Source of the DNA: Cochliopodium minus
Taxonomy: Eukaryota; Discosea; Himatismenida; Cochliopodiidae
Assembly (NCBI GenBank): GCA_024220525.1
Contig: JAMYWO010000019.1
Coordinates: 104,526 to 168,525, forward strand
Direction of reading: 5' to 3'
DNA: 64,000 nucleotides
Shown here: piece after piece, positions 48,608-60,519 of the stretch
How positions within the stretch are numbered: position 1 is the first letter of the stretch
How the letters are laid out: each line of letters begins with the position of its first letter
Position numbers and translations under genes: made by a program
The notes under the pieces: model-generated
The model's database searches: none
Told to the model about the DNA's origin: nothing
What the model saw: the letters and a program-made list of their open reading frames with translations, nothing else

Positions 48608-48777
48608 TTTTGGAACAATTTTTTTTTTAATTTACTTTTTCTTTTTAGGTTGTGAATAAACTCAAGATATTCTCTTGAAACTGAAAATATTTAAAATGGG
48701 ATCATCATCTTTTTGTAAAAATTTTTCAAAATTTTTCACATTATTGAATTGATATTCAATTACAAAAATTTAAAAAA

Positions 48778-49862
48778 ATGAGAAAGATTTTCACCAGTGA
48801 TCCAAATCTTAGAGGGATTCATCCATTTTTCTTGGATAAATCATTCCAACCAAGGAATTGGATCTTGAATAATTGTTCGCCAATTTCTCCTTCACTTGTC
48901 CCTCAAATCAAGGTTATTGATATTCAAATAATAATTAGATAAGGGTTAATATCTAATTTATCAATTGATTATAAAAGTTATATTTGGCCAATGATAAAGC
49001 ACCCATTTGGAAAAACAATGATGTGGAGGAAATATCCAATACTTTTGGCGATTATCTTCCCTATTTCTGCTTTGCTTGGTCTGGGGGACAAGGAGTTTCA
49101 AAATACCTCCTTGAGAATAAAGATATAGTGAAGGTAAAATCATTTTTTTTTTTTTTTTTCACTGAAACAAAATGGTTTTTTCATTTAATATCTGCTCCAA
49201 ACAGGACAAAATAGTTTTGGATATAGGATCTGGGAGTGGTATTCAGTCTTTGTGTTCAACTTTAGCAGGAGCAAAAGAAGTCATTTCAACAGAAGTAAAA
49301 AAAAGATTTAATTTAATCAATTTCAAAGCTCGACAGAAATTAAAATGAATCTTCTAACTTTCAAAAAGATAGATGTAATTATTTTTATCAAAAAACAATA
49401 CACTTAAATCTCTAAAAAGTGAATTTAAAAGGAAATGGCCACAAACGGTAAAATAAAAAAACTTTTTTTAAAATTTTTCTTTTTCTTTCTTATCAAATAC
49501 AATTAGCTATTGAATTGAATTTTGAACTTAACAATTTACCCAAACCAAATATTTTGTTGAGGGATATCACCAAAGACAATTTTCACTCAATTCTGCAAGA
49601 TGTGGATGTCATTCTTCTCGGAGATTTGTTGTACGAAAAAAAGATGGCAGATCATTTTTTAAACTGGCTGATTTCTACCAAAAGAAATAAAAAAGAAATT
49701 GAAATATTCATTTCAGATTCCAAGCGCATTTCTCATCTTGATTTCAGTTTATTTTCTCTTCAAACTTGTTTTCATCATTTATCAAAAACTCCGCAAGTCT
49801 ACGAAGATACTGGTTTGAGGGATGTTTCTATTTATAAAATGAATGAATTTTTAGATTCGTGA
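48778..49862 (+). CDS. ETFBKMT: Protein-lysine methyltransferase of the ETF-beta (METTL20) family
   Basis: This family trimethylates lysines of the electron-transfer flavoprotein beta subunit. Six exons in phase (48778-48912, 48978-49133, 49205-49294, 49369-49374, 49432-49447, 49507-49862) give 252 residues. Family blocks: YLPYFCFAWSGGQGVSKYLL, SAM motif I IVLDIGSGSGIQSL, post-I AGAKEVISTEID, then MATNAIELNFELNNLP, VILLGDLLYEKKMADHFLNWL and a final GLRDVSIYKMNEF. The 6-nt exon supplies the ID of motif post-I and the 16-nt exon supplies EMATN; leaving either out loses family residues. No clear presequence is present although the ETF enzyme is mitochondrial. Related methyltransferases of the family modify other proteins, so the substrate is inferred. 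Confidence 0.8.
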
Positions 49863-49965
49863 TGTATTCTTGAAGACATTACTTTTTAAAAATTAAATAT
49901 TTATTTCCTATGTTCAATTTATTTTTTATTAACATTAAATAATCTTTATTGAACATTCAAATTAT

Positions 49966-50358
49966 TTACAATTTAATGTTGATGTTGGAAATATTTAAAT
50001 CTACAATGATTCTCATCTGTTCCCCATCACTGATAAATCCTATTTCACTATTTTTTGCAAAAGAAGCCCATCCTCTAACATTCGGTGATTCAAACCCAAA
50101 GGTGTCCTTAGATTTTTTGGAGATACTATTTGATTTATTTTTAAAGTTGAAGAGTGTAATATTAGATTCCACAAATAATTGTCTTTTGCAGTTTCCAGTT
50201 GAACATTTGATAAATATTGAAAAAAAGCCTTCAGAATTGGAATCAATCCCATTGTAATCAAATAAAATTTGGAATTTTTCTCCATACAACTCAAACTCAT
50301 CTGATCTCACTGTTGTATCTTTTTTGAATTTAAAGTTCCAATCAATTTTGCCATTCAT
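49966..50358 (-). CDS. Small MATH/TRAF-like domain protein
   Basis: Single-exon ORF of 130 residues with good codon use. The pattern resembles a MATH (meprin/TRAF) beta-sandwich: IDWNFKFKKDT, then SDEFELYGEKFQILFDYNG, FFSIFIKCSTGNCKRQLFV, ITLFNFKNKSNSISKK, RGWASFAKNSEIGFISDGEQ and MRIIVDLNISN. In MATH domains these correspond to the entry strand, the G-x-x-F/W strand, the long middle strands, the G-W-x-x-F motif and the last strand. Such domains bind peptide ligands. No second domain accompanies it. The assignment is tentative; it could be another beta-sandwich. Confidence 0.5.
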   Translation of the reverse strand: MNGKIDWNFKFKKDTTVRSDEFELYGEKFQILFDYNGIDSNSEGFFSIFIKCSTGNCKRQLFVESNITLFNFKNKSNSISKKSKDTFGFESPNVRGWASFAKNSEIGFISDGEQMRIIVDLNISNINIKL

Positions 50359-50960
50359 TTTGAATATCTATTTTTTTTTTTAATTTTTTCTTTTTTCATT
50401 TTTCTTTATTTTTTTTTTTTGAATTTAATTTGGTTAATTTAATATTAATTATTAGGACATAAAAAACTCAAAGAAAGATCTTAATTATTTATTGAAATTA
50501 ATAAGCTTTAACTTAACAACTAACCTTTTACCTTTTGGAAGATCTTCTTTTGAATTTTCAATATATTTAAAACTGATGAATCAATTTAAACGAATTTCCA
50601 AAATGTTTATTACAGTCATTTTTTATTGAATTCTTGCTAAGTATCCAATTTTTATTTGTGAAATCCATTGTTTTATAAGATAAAAAGTAAATAAATTAAA
50701 CAAACCTTCAAAAATAGATCAAAAAGAAAACTTTGAGGAACTTTTTTTTGAGGAACTTTTTAAATGGTTGAGGATATTATTTTGTTGCCTCTTAGAGGGA
50801 AATTTTAAATCCCTTTGGATTTGAGATTGTTTAAAGAATATTGATTTAAAACTATTTTTAAAAATTCTAATTCTTTGGTGTTTGAGTTTAATTCAGTGAT
50901 TAAAAGAAAAAAATAATTTTAAATTTTTTTGATCTATTTTATCAAATGAAATAAAAAAAA
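50359..50960. other. Divergent intergenic region
   Basis: About 600 bases between the start of the MATH-like ORF (minus) and the start of the ABC transporter (plus). A short direct duplication of AAACTTTGAGGAAC-type sequence occurs near 50725-50760. The stretch should hold two promoters. No ORF or RNA gene recognised. Confidence 0.4.
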
Positions 50961-53900
50961 ATGGAGAGTATCAATGGAGAGTATATTCCCAAATCTTTGG
51001 AAAATCAAAAAAAGAAAATATCTGAAGAAATATTAGAGCCAAGAATCCCATTATCAGCACCTGCCAAAATGGTAGTATCAGCTATAGGGATATGTATTTT
51101 TGATATGATAATATTGATCTTTGTATGGGGTGTATTGGTAAAAATGGTTTCCAAAAAAATATAAATATATCCGTTCGTTTTTTATTATTCTATTCGCCTT
51201 TCCAAATTTTTTGAAATTCCCTTTCAAAAAAAATTCAAATAGGGATATCAAGAATTCAATCAAGATATAAAGAGATTCTTCAATCAACAAATAACAAAAT
51301 TTGTATTTTACAGATCGACCTTTGATTTGATATGTCTATCAGTGGCAAGGATGATCTTGCTGTTTTTTGTATATTGGTCAGTAAGAAAATCCTTCTCGAA
51401 ATTCATCAAGGCGATGATGTTCATAATACCAGTTGTATCAATAATATATGTAATAACAAAAGCTATAATAATAGCATTGTACATACCTAGAGATATAAAA
51501 GCATTGGAGATATCTTTGATAGCAACAACATGCGGATTGACATTCTTATTCAGCTTGGCAGAGATCATCTATGCTAAGAAGACATTAGATAGAGAGGGAG
51601 AAGAAGTTGGATTCAGTTACCAACAAGTTGGGAATAATATATTGATGGAAGACGATCTCGATGATGAGGTGGAGGATGAGAAGAAAGAGGGAGAAGATAA
51701 AGATAAAAAGAAGAAACCATCACATGCCAATTTCAAAAGAGTGGCATCATTGGCCATTCCAGAAGTAAGAAAAAGATTTTAAATTTTTTGATCGATAATT
51801 TAAATTCCCACAAAAAAATTTAAATATGAATTTCTCTGAAAATAATTTTTTAATTTAAATGAATTAAATAATAAAAAATCATAAAATATTCATCTTTTTT
51901 TTTTAAATTTCATCTTAAAGATCCCTATTCTCATGGCTGGAACCATCGCTTTGTTACTCTCAAGTGCAGCCACTTTGGCGATGCCTGCTTACTTCGGTAT
52001 GATCATTGGGGCAGTAGCAACCAACCACTCCTATAGCGAGTTGGTCGATGCGATCATCGGTCTGCTCATCATCTCTTTCGTTGGCAGTGTCTTCACCTTT
52101 TTCAGAAGTTGGTTGTTCACATTGGCAGGAGAAAGATTAGTAAACAAAAAAATTTTAAAAAAAAGTTTAAGAAAAAATTAGAAATATTAAATCAAATTTA
52201 AGTAAATAAAAAAATTTAATAAATCTAAAATTTTAATAAAAAAATATTTAAATTTTTTTTTTTTGAATATTTTTTTTACATTTATTAAATCTTTAAAAAC
52301 TTTTTTTTGACTATTTTTAATATTTTCTTTTTGAAAGGTTGCTAGATTGAGAAACACTTTGTTTGCTGTAATGACATTCCAAGACATTTCCTTTTTCGAC
52401 AAAAACAGAACAGGAGAGCTCACCAACAGGTAATTTATTTAGAAAAGAAAAAATACAACGAAAAAAGAAAAAACTTACCTCAATGTTTTTTGAAAATAGA
52501 TTGGCATCTGATACACAAGTCATTCAAAATGCAGGTAAAAAAAAACTAATCTCGTTCAAAATTATTAACATAAAAAAAAATTTTTTTTTTTATTCTATTA
52601 TTCTGTATTTTTCATTTCATTTTTTTTTTATTTGATTTCTTTACCATTTTAATTTTTTGGTAAATTAATAAAATGTGATTAATTAATTAATTTATTACTA
52701 TTTTGTCAATTATTTTAATTATTACTATTATTTTAATTTCAATTATTTCAATTATTTATTTATTTCAATTAATTCAATTATTTCAATTATTTTAATTATT
52801 ACTATTATTTTAATTTCAATTATTTCAATTATTTATTTATTTTATCTTAGCAACCGTCAACATTTCTATGTTTCTGAGATATATCGTCCAAGCACTTGGT
52901 GCTTTCGTTATTTTATTTCTGGTTTCTTGGAAACTCACTTTGGTGATGATCTCTGTGGTGCCTCTCGTAGTCATCGTGGCCGTCATCTACGGACAATACA
53001 TCAAAAAATTGAGGTAAAATAAAAAAAATTTGGTTTATTTACAAATTTATTTATAAAAATAAAATAAATAAAATAAATAAAAAAATAAAAAAATGAAATA
53101 AAAAAAATAAAAATAAAAATAAAAATAAAAATAAAAAAAAAATTAAAATTAAAATATTTTACTAAAAATCAAAAATTAATTAAAAATCTAAAATATATCA
53201 TAAAAAATTATTAATTAAAAAATCTTTACTAATATAAAATTAATTTAAAAAAAAAATAGAAAAGTGTTCCAAGACTATCTCGCAAAGGCAAACAGTGTCG
53301 CAGAAGAAACCCTCTCGAGCATCAGAACGGTGAGATCTTTCTCTCACGAAAGAGAGTCACAAACTCAGTATGCCGAAAAGATCAACGACAGTTACATGAT
53401 CGGAAGAAAAATCTCCATTGCTGGTGGTGCTTTTGCTGGTGGTATTGGATTGATCTCTCAGTAAAACATTTTTTACTTTTAAAAAAAAAAATTTTCAAAA
53501 AAAAAAAATTTCAAAAAAAATTTTAAAAAAAATACTAAAAAAAATATTTAAAAAAAAAATGTTCAAAAAAAATTGTTCAAAAAAAATGTTTAAAAAAAAT
53601 ATTTAAAAAAAAATATTTAAAAATAAAAAATAAAAAAAAATTTGTTTATAAAAATTTGTTTATAAAAAATTTTCATTTCTAAAAAAATTGTTCAAAAAAT
53701 ATTCATTAAATTACAAATAAATTTAATTTAAATAATTATAATAAAAATAAAATGAGAAAAATCTAATTCAACTAAATAAAAATTGGAATAAATTAAACAA
53801 AATGATGAAATACAGTAAATAAGCTAAAAAAAAATTACTTAAATTAATTTTTTAATTTCTTAATTTATTTTTTATATTTATATTTTTTTCATTTTTTGTT

Positions 53901-55846
53901 AGAGCTGCAATTCTGTTGGTGTTGTGGTATGGAGGAAAGTTGGTGATAGAGGGAGGTATGAGCGCTCCTTCTCTCATCGCCTTCATGTTATACACCCTCA
54001 CTCTCGCCATGGCTTTTGCTTTCATCTCCAGTCTTTTCGGAGAGTTTATGCAAGGTAAAAAAATAATATAATGAATTAAATTTATGTAAAAAATTAATAG
54101 AATTGAAAAAAATAAAAAAACAAAAAATAAACATTTAAAATAAAAAATAAAAAATAAAAATAAAAAAATAAAAAATCAAAAATAAAAAATAAAAAATAAA
54201 TAAAATCAAAAAAAAAAATTTAAAAAATCATATCAAAAAAAAAATTTAAAATTGTATCAAAAAAAAATTTAAAAAATAAAAGATAAAAAAAATTTGTAAA
54301 GATAAAAATAATTAATTTAAAAATTAAAAAGAATTTTTAATTTTTTTTGAATATTTTAAATAACTTATATTAAAAAACGAAATAAACTAAAAATTTTTTT
54401 AAAAAAAAAAATAAAAAATATTTTAGCCATTGGTGCAGCAGAAAGAATCTTCCAGTTGTTGGACAGAGTCCCAAAAATTCCTATCGAAGGAGGAATCACC
54501 TTAAACAACGTACAGGGACACATCAAAATCAATGATGTCACCTTCTCTTACCCTTCTCGTCCTAAAAACCCCGTTTTGGAAAACATCAACATTGAGTTGA
54601 AACCAGGAAAAGTAGTGGTAATTTTTTCTTTTTTATTTTTCTATTTATTTTTATTTTTATTTTTATTCTTATTTTTTCTATTTTTTTTATTTTTTATTTT
54701 TTATTTTTTACTTTTATATTTTTACATTTTTATATTTTTATTTTTTCTATTTTATTTTTTCTATTTTATTTTTTTTTCATAAAACTTTATTTTAACAATT
54801 TGACTTTACTTTCAAATAATTGGAATAAACATTTTTTTCAAATAATAATTTTTTTTTTAAAAAACAAAGGCTTTGGTTGGGAGATCAGGTAAACTTTATT
54901 AAAATAAAACAATAAACAAAATTTATAATTAAATAAATTTCATTTAAATTTAAAAAATAAATAAAGGATCTGGTAAATCGACTATCGTAAGTTTGTTGGA
55001 AAGATTTTACGACCCAGTCAATGGAGAGATAACATTGGATGGAACGAACATTAAGGAAATGGACCCATCCTGGCTCAGATCTAACATTGGGTTCGTCTCT
55101 CAAGAGCCTACTTTGTTTGCTTGTTCCATTCGTGACAACATTACCTTTGGAATCAACCATATCATCAGCGAAGAAAAAATCATCGAGGCTGCCAAGAAAG
55201 CAAACGCACATGAATTTATGTAAAATTTATTTTTAATTTTTATTTTGTATTATCAAATTTTTTTTTTTGAAAATAATAAAAGAGTTAACTTTGATCAAGG
55301 GTACGACACGTTGGTTGGAGAACGTGGTGTGAGACTTTCTGGTGGCCAGAAACAAAGGATAGCTATTGCTCGTGCTCTCATCCTAGATCCCAAAATTCTT
55401 TTGTTGGATGAAGCCACAAGTGCTTTGGATAGTGGCATGTTTTTCCTTAATTTTTTCATGCAAAAAAAAAAAGTTAACATTTTTTTTAAAACTTTCTAGA
55501 AAGTGAACATTTAGTTCATGAAGCTTTAGATAATGCCATGGAAAATAGAACTGTGTTGGTAATTGCACATCGTCTCTCCGTAAAAAAACTTTAAATAATC
55601 CATAAATAAATTCATTTGATACTCACTCAAATACCTCCTTAGACTGTTAAAAACGCCTCGGAAGTAGTTGTGATGCACAAAGGATCCATTGCCGAAAGAG
55701 GTACTCACGAAGAGTTGTTGAATCAAGGAAAACATTACTTTGAGTTGGTTCAAAGACAGTTAACAAAAGAAACCAAAGAAATCAAAAAGAATGAAAACAT
55801 TTCGTCTTTATTCGAAAATCAATTGATCGATTTGAAAGATAATTAA
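50961..55846 (+). CDS. ABCB half-transporter of TAP/TAPL type
   Basis: Half-transporters of this group dimerise and move peptides or lipids across organelle membranes using ATP. The N-terminal 200 residues carry about four membrane segments ([67 protein letters not shown]), an extra TMD0 like TAPL/ABCB9, then an acidic/Lys-rich loop. The core six-helix domain follows ([13 protein letters not shown] to [18 protein letters not shown], with [11 protein letters not shown]). The ATPase is complete: Walker A VGRSGSGKST, Q-loop VSQEP, signature [14 protein letters not shown], Walker [15 protein letters not shown]-loop VIAHRLS. About fourteen exons; a 19-nt exon (54870-54888) splits Walker A, with an intron between VGRSG and SGKST. 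TMD0 in relatives directs lysosomal targeting; here that is inference. Confidence 0.9.
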
Positions 55847-56089
55847 TAAAATAATATTTAAAAATTTTATTTGATCTTTCATTTTTTCTCTTATATATTT
55901 TTTTTATATATTTTTTTTTTGGATGATACAACAATTTACCATGATAAAGAAAATCAAATTATTGAAGATTCTACTAACAATTCTTTTTGAATTGAATGAG
56001 GTGGAAATAGTGAGGCATGAAATTGTTCATCAAACAACACGCAAAAATTGAGAGGGTTTTTTGTTTTTATAAAAATGAATTAAATTGAT

Positions 56090-56983
56090 TTAATTGCTTT
56101 TTGGAGAATAATTATTATTTCTTTCGACAGAATATCTTCTTTCTTCTCTAGGACTTCTTCTAGGAGATCTTCTTGGAGATCTTTCCCTTGGAGATCTTTC
56201 TCTGGAAGTTCTTCTAGGAGATCTATCTCTAGGGGATCTTTCTCTGGAAGTTCTTCTAGGAGATCTATCTCTTGAGCTTCTTCTCGGACTTCTATCTCTT
56301 GAGCTTCTTCTTCTTGGACTTCTATCATCTCTGTATGGATGATAACGAGAATCTCTGTTATGTATAAAATCTAATATAAATAAATATTAAAAATTACGTG
56401 TAAAATGTTGAGAAAAAAAATCTTACATTAATATCAATAAATTTTCGAGAAATAATTGAGAAAGATTTAAATAATTTGTCCTTCTCGTTTAATATTACCT
56501 TCTTGGAGATCTATGGCAATCTCTTGCACTAAAAAAACAAATTAAAGGTCAATGTTAAGTTTACAAAAAATGAAATGAAGTTTCTTACAAATGACCCTCT
56601 TCATGGCAATTATAACATGCACCTCTGCTTCTGAAATTGCTTCTTCCACCTCTTCCATATCTTGAATCTCTAGAATCTCTATCCCTGTAAGAATCTCTTG
56701 AGGAATCTCTTCTGTAATCTCTAGAATCTCTATAGGAATCCCTTCTTGTTTCTCTTGGTGTTCCTTTTGCTATTTCTACAACGATAACAGATTCATCCAA
56801 TGTTGATCCATTAAGCTTCTCGATAGATTCTTTAGCTTCTTCTGGACTATCATATTCTACAAATCCATATTTCTTATCTGAGATGACCTTTGCGCTTTTC
56901 AATTTTCCAAATTTGGAGAATGCTTGTTCCAAATCTTTAGTCTCGGTTCTTCTGGATAAATTCCCAATGAATACTGTTGTCAT
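56090..56983 (-). CDS. SR splicing factor with RRM, zinc knuckle and RS domain (SRSF7/RSZ-like)
   Basis: SR proteins bind exonic enhancers and recruit the spliceosome. Three exons in phase. Residues 1-75 are an RRM with RNP2 TVFIGNLS and RNP1-like KYGFVEY; then an Arg/Asp/Ser/Tyr segment, an RGG-like patch (YGRGGRSNFRSRG), and a CCHC knuckle CYNCHEEGHFARDC completed across the first intron. The last exon (56090-56345) is an RS domain of SPRR and SRDRSPRR repeats ending NNNYSPKSN. The order RRM, knuckle, RS is that of human SRSF7 and plant RSZ proteins. The Glu/Leu-rich frame over the RS exon is a shadow. Such a protein fits the extreme intron load of this genome. Confidence 0.88.
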
Positions 56984-57547
56984 ATCTAAAAAAAAAATAT
57001 ATATATTTTTGTTAGTTAAAAAGAAATAAATTTTTTTTTTTCAGAGGCTACTTTTATTTTTGAATGTTGGCTACTATACAAAACTAACAATACAATTTAT
57101 ATTTAATTGGATATGGATTGGTTGTGTTCATTCTCTTTTAGAGATTGGTAATTGGATTATTGGTGTATTGTGTATTATCTTTATCCCCATATTATTTATT
57201 ATGAATTGAAAAAGTTGTTACTTTGATTGGTGGTAATTTCAACAGAAGTTTTTTTTTTTTTTTATTATTAATTTATATAATATAATATTCCTTCTTTAAA
57301 AATTAATTAACAACAAATCATTTTTATTTTAATATGTCAAGAAAATTAACTCTTTAATATAATTTGATATTGATACTGATGCTTGAGAAATATCTTGATC
57401 AATTTTTATTGAAAAATCTTTTGAAAAAAAAAATGAAGAAAAATTCTGAGGTATTTCCATTTAAAATATCCATTGAATTTTATCAATGATTGAATTGAAG
57501 AGATCAATTTTTAATTTTTTTCATTTTAAACATAGGTAAACAATAAG
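56984..57547. other. Divergent intergenic region
   Basis: About 560 bases between the start of the SR-protein gene (minus) and the first exon of the 2H-type gene (plus). A T-rich strip follows 57250. No coding frame, RNA gene or repeat stands out; promoters for both genes are expected here. Confidence 0.4.
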
Positions 57548-58495
57548 ATGGTGATGTCATCAAGTATCATATTTCAACCACCCATAGAATATTGGGAACA
57601 AATATTAGTAAAAATTAATCAAACTGCTTCAAATTTTTTTAACGGTTAAATGAAAAGGAAATCAAAAACAAGTAATGAATATTAAATACATACAATTAAA
57701 AATAAAAAAATTAAAAGACATAAAAATGAAAAGATAAAAAGAGAAGCATATCCACATATTACGGTATAGATCTTTTTTAGAAAAGAATTTTCTTTTTTAT
57801 TTATTAACTTTGAATAAAAGTTCTTGAGCCCATTTTTCCTCCCATCTGAATTTAAAAGATGTAGTGAAGAGATCAGGGAAGCATTAAAAGAAATAGTAAC
57901 AAAAATTTGTTTTTAAAGAAAAAATGAATGTTTAAAAAAACATTAACACTTTCGATAAAAAAAATATTGTAATACTTTATAAGCAACCATTCACTGTAGT
58001 TTGTGACAAAATCGACATTTTTGAAAATAAAAACAGCGCAACTTTATATCTAAACCCCAAAACAAGTGTCGAAGGGGTAATGCAAAAGATCTATTCTATT
58101 TTAGCCAACATGTATCCCAATACCAACAAAACCAACAATTTTAAAAATTCTTTCAAAGAACATATTGGTATTCTTTCATTTAATACTTTTTTTTTGTCAA
58201 ATAGATTTGTTTAAACAATGATCTAAAGGAATTGGATATTTCACTGACATCAATGAAGCGAGAAGGTGTCAAAAAATGTATCAAGAGAAGTGGTAATAAT
58301 AAATTGTATCAATCATTTATTTCTTAAATATTGCTTTAAAGGAAGACCATAGAGTTTGAGTTCAAAGAAATTTATTTTGTGTCTAGAAACTCCCAGACAG
58401 AGTCTTTCAAAGTCAGAAATGTCATTCCTCTTGGGAACACTCACTTACTGTCCTCTTATAAACCCAATTTTGATGTTGTTCCACTGGAAAACTGA
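57548..58495 (+). CDS. 2H phosphoesterase-like protein (LigT/AKAP7 type), 3' half uncertain
   Basis: 2H phosphoesterases cleave cyclic or 2'-5' phosphodiesters with two H-x-T/S motifs. Exons 57548-57644, 57744-57763 (20 nt), 57821-57895 and 57984-58167 join in phase: SIIFQPPIEYWEQIL, then EAYPHITFLSPFFLPSEF containing the first HxT (HIT), then PFTVVCDKIDIFENKNSATLYLNP, typical of plant and animal relatives. The second motif would be near SFKEHIGI (HIG, not HxT). Later exons near 58209-58272 (LKELDISLTSMKREGVKKC) and 58342-58495 (TIEFEFKEIYFVSRNSQTES, NVIPLG, matching the last strands of the family) are convincing by sequence but their splice phases clash as read. Either bases are missing or the gene is decaying. 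Confidence 0.55.
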
Positions 58496-58613
58496 TTATT
58501 CCAAATAAAAAAAATTTTTTTTAAAAGTACAGACAATTATTTGTTCGGAAAATATAGGAGTTTAAAATTTTTGTTAGGTTTTAATCACCAAACTACTTAT
58601 AACAAATTTTTTT

Positions 58614-60444
58614 TTAATAGCAAATTTTGGGAGTGACTTGATTTGTTGAGCCGCTCACTTTGTCACAACTGAACCCTTTTTGTGTTTTTAAATTTACGTT
58701 TTTCATATTTATATTGGTACAAGGGATGAGTATGTCGCCTAAGAAGCAAATTAAAAAGAAAAAATCAAGTTTACAATTAAAACTATTTTTTTACACATCA
58801 AAGTTCCCGCTATCTCACCATTGCCTGACAAATTAGAAAATGTGACATTATCAATTATGGCAAAAAAGTCTTTTTCGGAAAATTTTTTTGAATAATTCCG
58901 TTTTTTGAGGCCGTAACGAGTTTCCAAGTCAATGATATTGTTAGTGTTGTTAAATATTATATCTTCGAATAATATATCCTTGACATATCCTCCTCTTAGA
59001 ATTCCTGTTTTAATAGTCACTCCTCTCGAGCTACTTACGCTACAATTTCTTTAAAGATAATTTATTGTGAATTTAAGGATTAATTTAAGAAAAAGCTTTA
59101 TTTGAACCTAAACACAATATTTTCAATTCCTCCACTCATTTCGGAGCCTATGGACAACCCTCCACCATATAGACATGTTAACCTCTCGAGAGTTACATTG
59201 ACACTAGGCTTGTTAAATCTTCTTCCAGTCTCGTCCATTCCACTTTTAACCGCAACACAATCTAACAAGATTTAATTTTAAATATTCATTTTTAATTTTT
59301 AATTTTAATATTTAATATATACTTAAAATTTAATTTTTTTTTTTTAACCATCTCCATTTTGCACGTGACAATCATGAATATACACGTTAGTGGAGCTATC
59401 AGGATCAAACCCATCAGTATTAGGTGAGTTAGATGGTGCCACCACACTAACTCCGCTCACCTCTACATTATCACTGTCCCAGAAACAATAAATTTTTTTA
59501 AAAAAATTTTTTTTAAATAAAAATAATTAGATTAAATATTAAAGCTAAAAAATTAATTACCTTTTAGGGTGACATTAAAAATTTTAGTAAAATTACAGTA
59601 CATAGTCTCCAGGAGTCTTGGTCTTCCATATTTTAACTTTTTTTGGTGAAATCGGTCCCACCTTTAAAGAAAAGATGAAAAATGTCGAAAATTTTTTATT
59701 AACAATTGTACCAAACACTTCCTTGACCATCAATGGTACCGTTTCCATACAACAAAAAATTTGTTACTCCATAAATCAAAAGCACTGGTTGGTATCTGCA
59801 ACAACTACAAATGTCTCGATCACCTAAGATTAATAATTTTAGGATTTTAATAAATAAATAAAATATAAATCATTCAGTTAAACTTACATGGATAACTTGG
59901 AATGTGCGGAATTACCTACATTGATTTTGAATTTGGCTAGAATTAAAAAATCAAATTGGGAAACTTCAATTTATACATTAAAGTCTTCTATGTTTGTGCT
60001 CGCTAAAAGTGTCCCCAATATCTCTAAATTTGTATTTGATTTTGTTATATTGAGTCCACCTGTCAAAAATCTATTTGAAGACATTATCTGAAAAAGAAAT
60101 GTTAAAATTTTTTTTTTTTTTACACGCCAGAAGGAACAATAATTGTTGAGCAATTTTTGTTGTCAAAAACTGCTTGTATTGTATGGGTGTTTAAAGTTTT
60201 TCCATCTCCCTTTGCTATTTAAAAAAATATCCAAATAAAAAATGAATTTTGGAATTTTTCATTATCATTGAAGAAAAGTCCATTTATATAATTTGGAATT
60301 TTTTGTCTCATCAAGAATATGCAAAAAAAAATATTTATTAAATTTACCTCCATAATCCACAATATTGCATGTTATCCCATCAATGGTTTGAATGAAAAAG
60401 AAAAATAGGAACAAACAAATAAAATTTAATTGATAATTCATCAT
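58614..60444 (-). CDS. Secreted GH28 polygalacturonase-like enzyme
   Basis: GH28 enzymes hydrolyse pectin with a right-handed beta-helix. The start at 60444 gives a signal peptide (MMNYQLNFICLFLFFFIQ) followed by ITCNIVDYGG and AKGDGKTLNTHTIQAV, the usual opening. Later exons carry ITKSNTNLEILGTLLAS, LLYGNGTIDGQG, the catalytic-site block PNTDGFDPDSSTNVYIHDC, DCVAVKSGMDE (completing GDDC across an intron), GGGLSIGSEMSGG and RGVTIKTGILRGGYVKDILFE with the Arg-x-x-Lys substrate site. The His usual before SIGS is Gly. About eight exons; ends with a Cys pair (SCDKVSG). Such enzymes in amoebae probably act in the food vacuole or outside the cell. Confidence 0.82.
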
Positions 60445-60519
60445 CTCTTTTTTTTATATATTTATATTTTGAAAATATTAATTTAATTTAAAAATAATAG
60501 AAGAAAAAAAAAAATAAAT

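Noticed and set aside
53465-53905. Long A/T tract in the ABC transporter as a break point
   Set aside because: The transmembrane domain continues without loss across it and splice phases agree.
56090-56330. Regular short direct repeats that could suggest a CRISPR or satellite
   Set aside because: The repeats are codons for SPRR and SRDR units of the RS domain and stay in frame with the SR protein.
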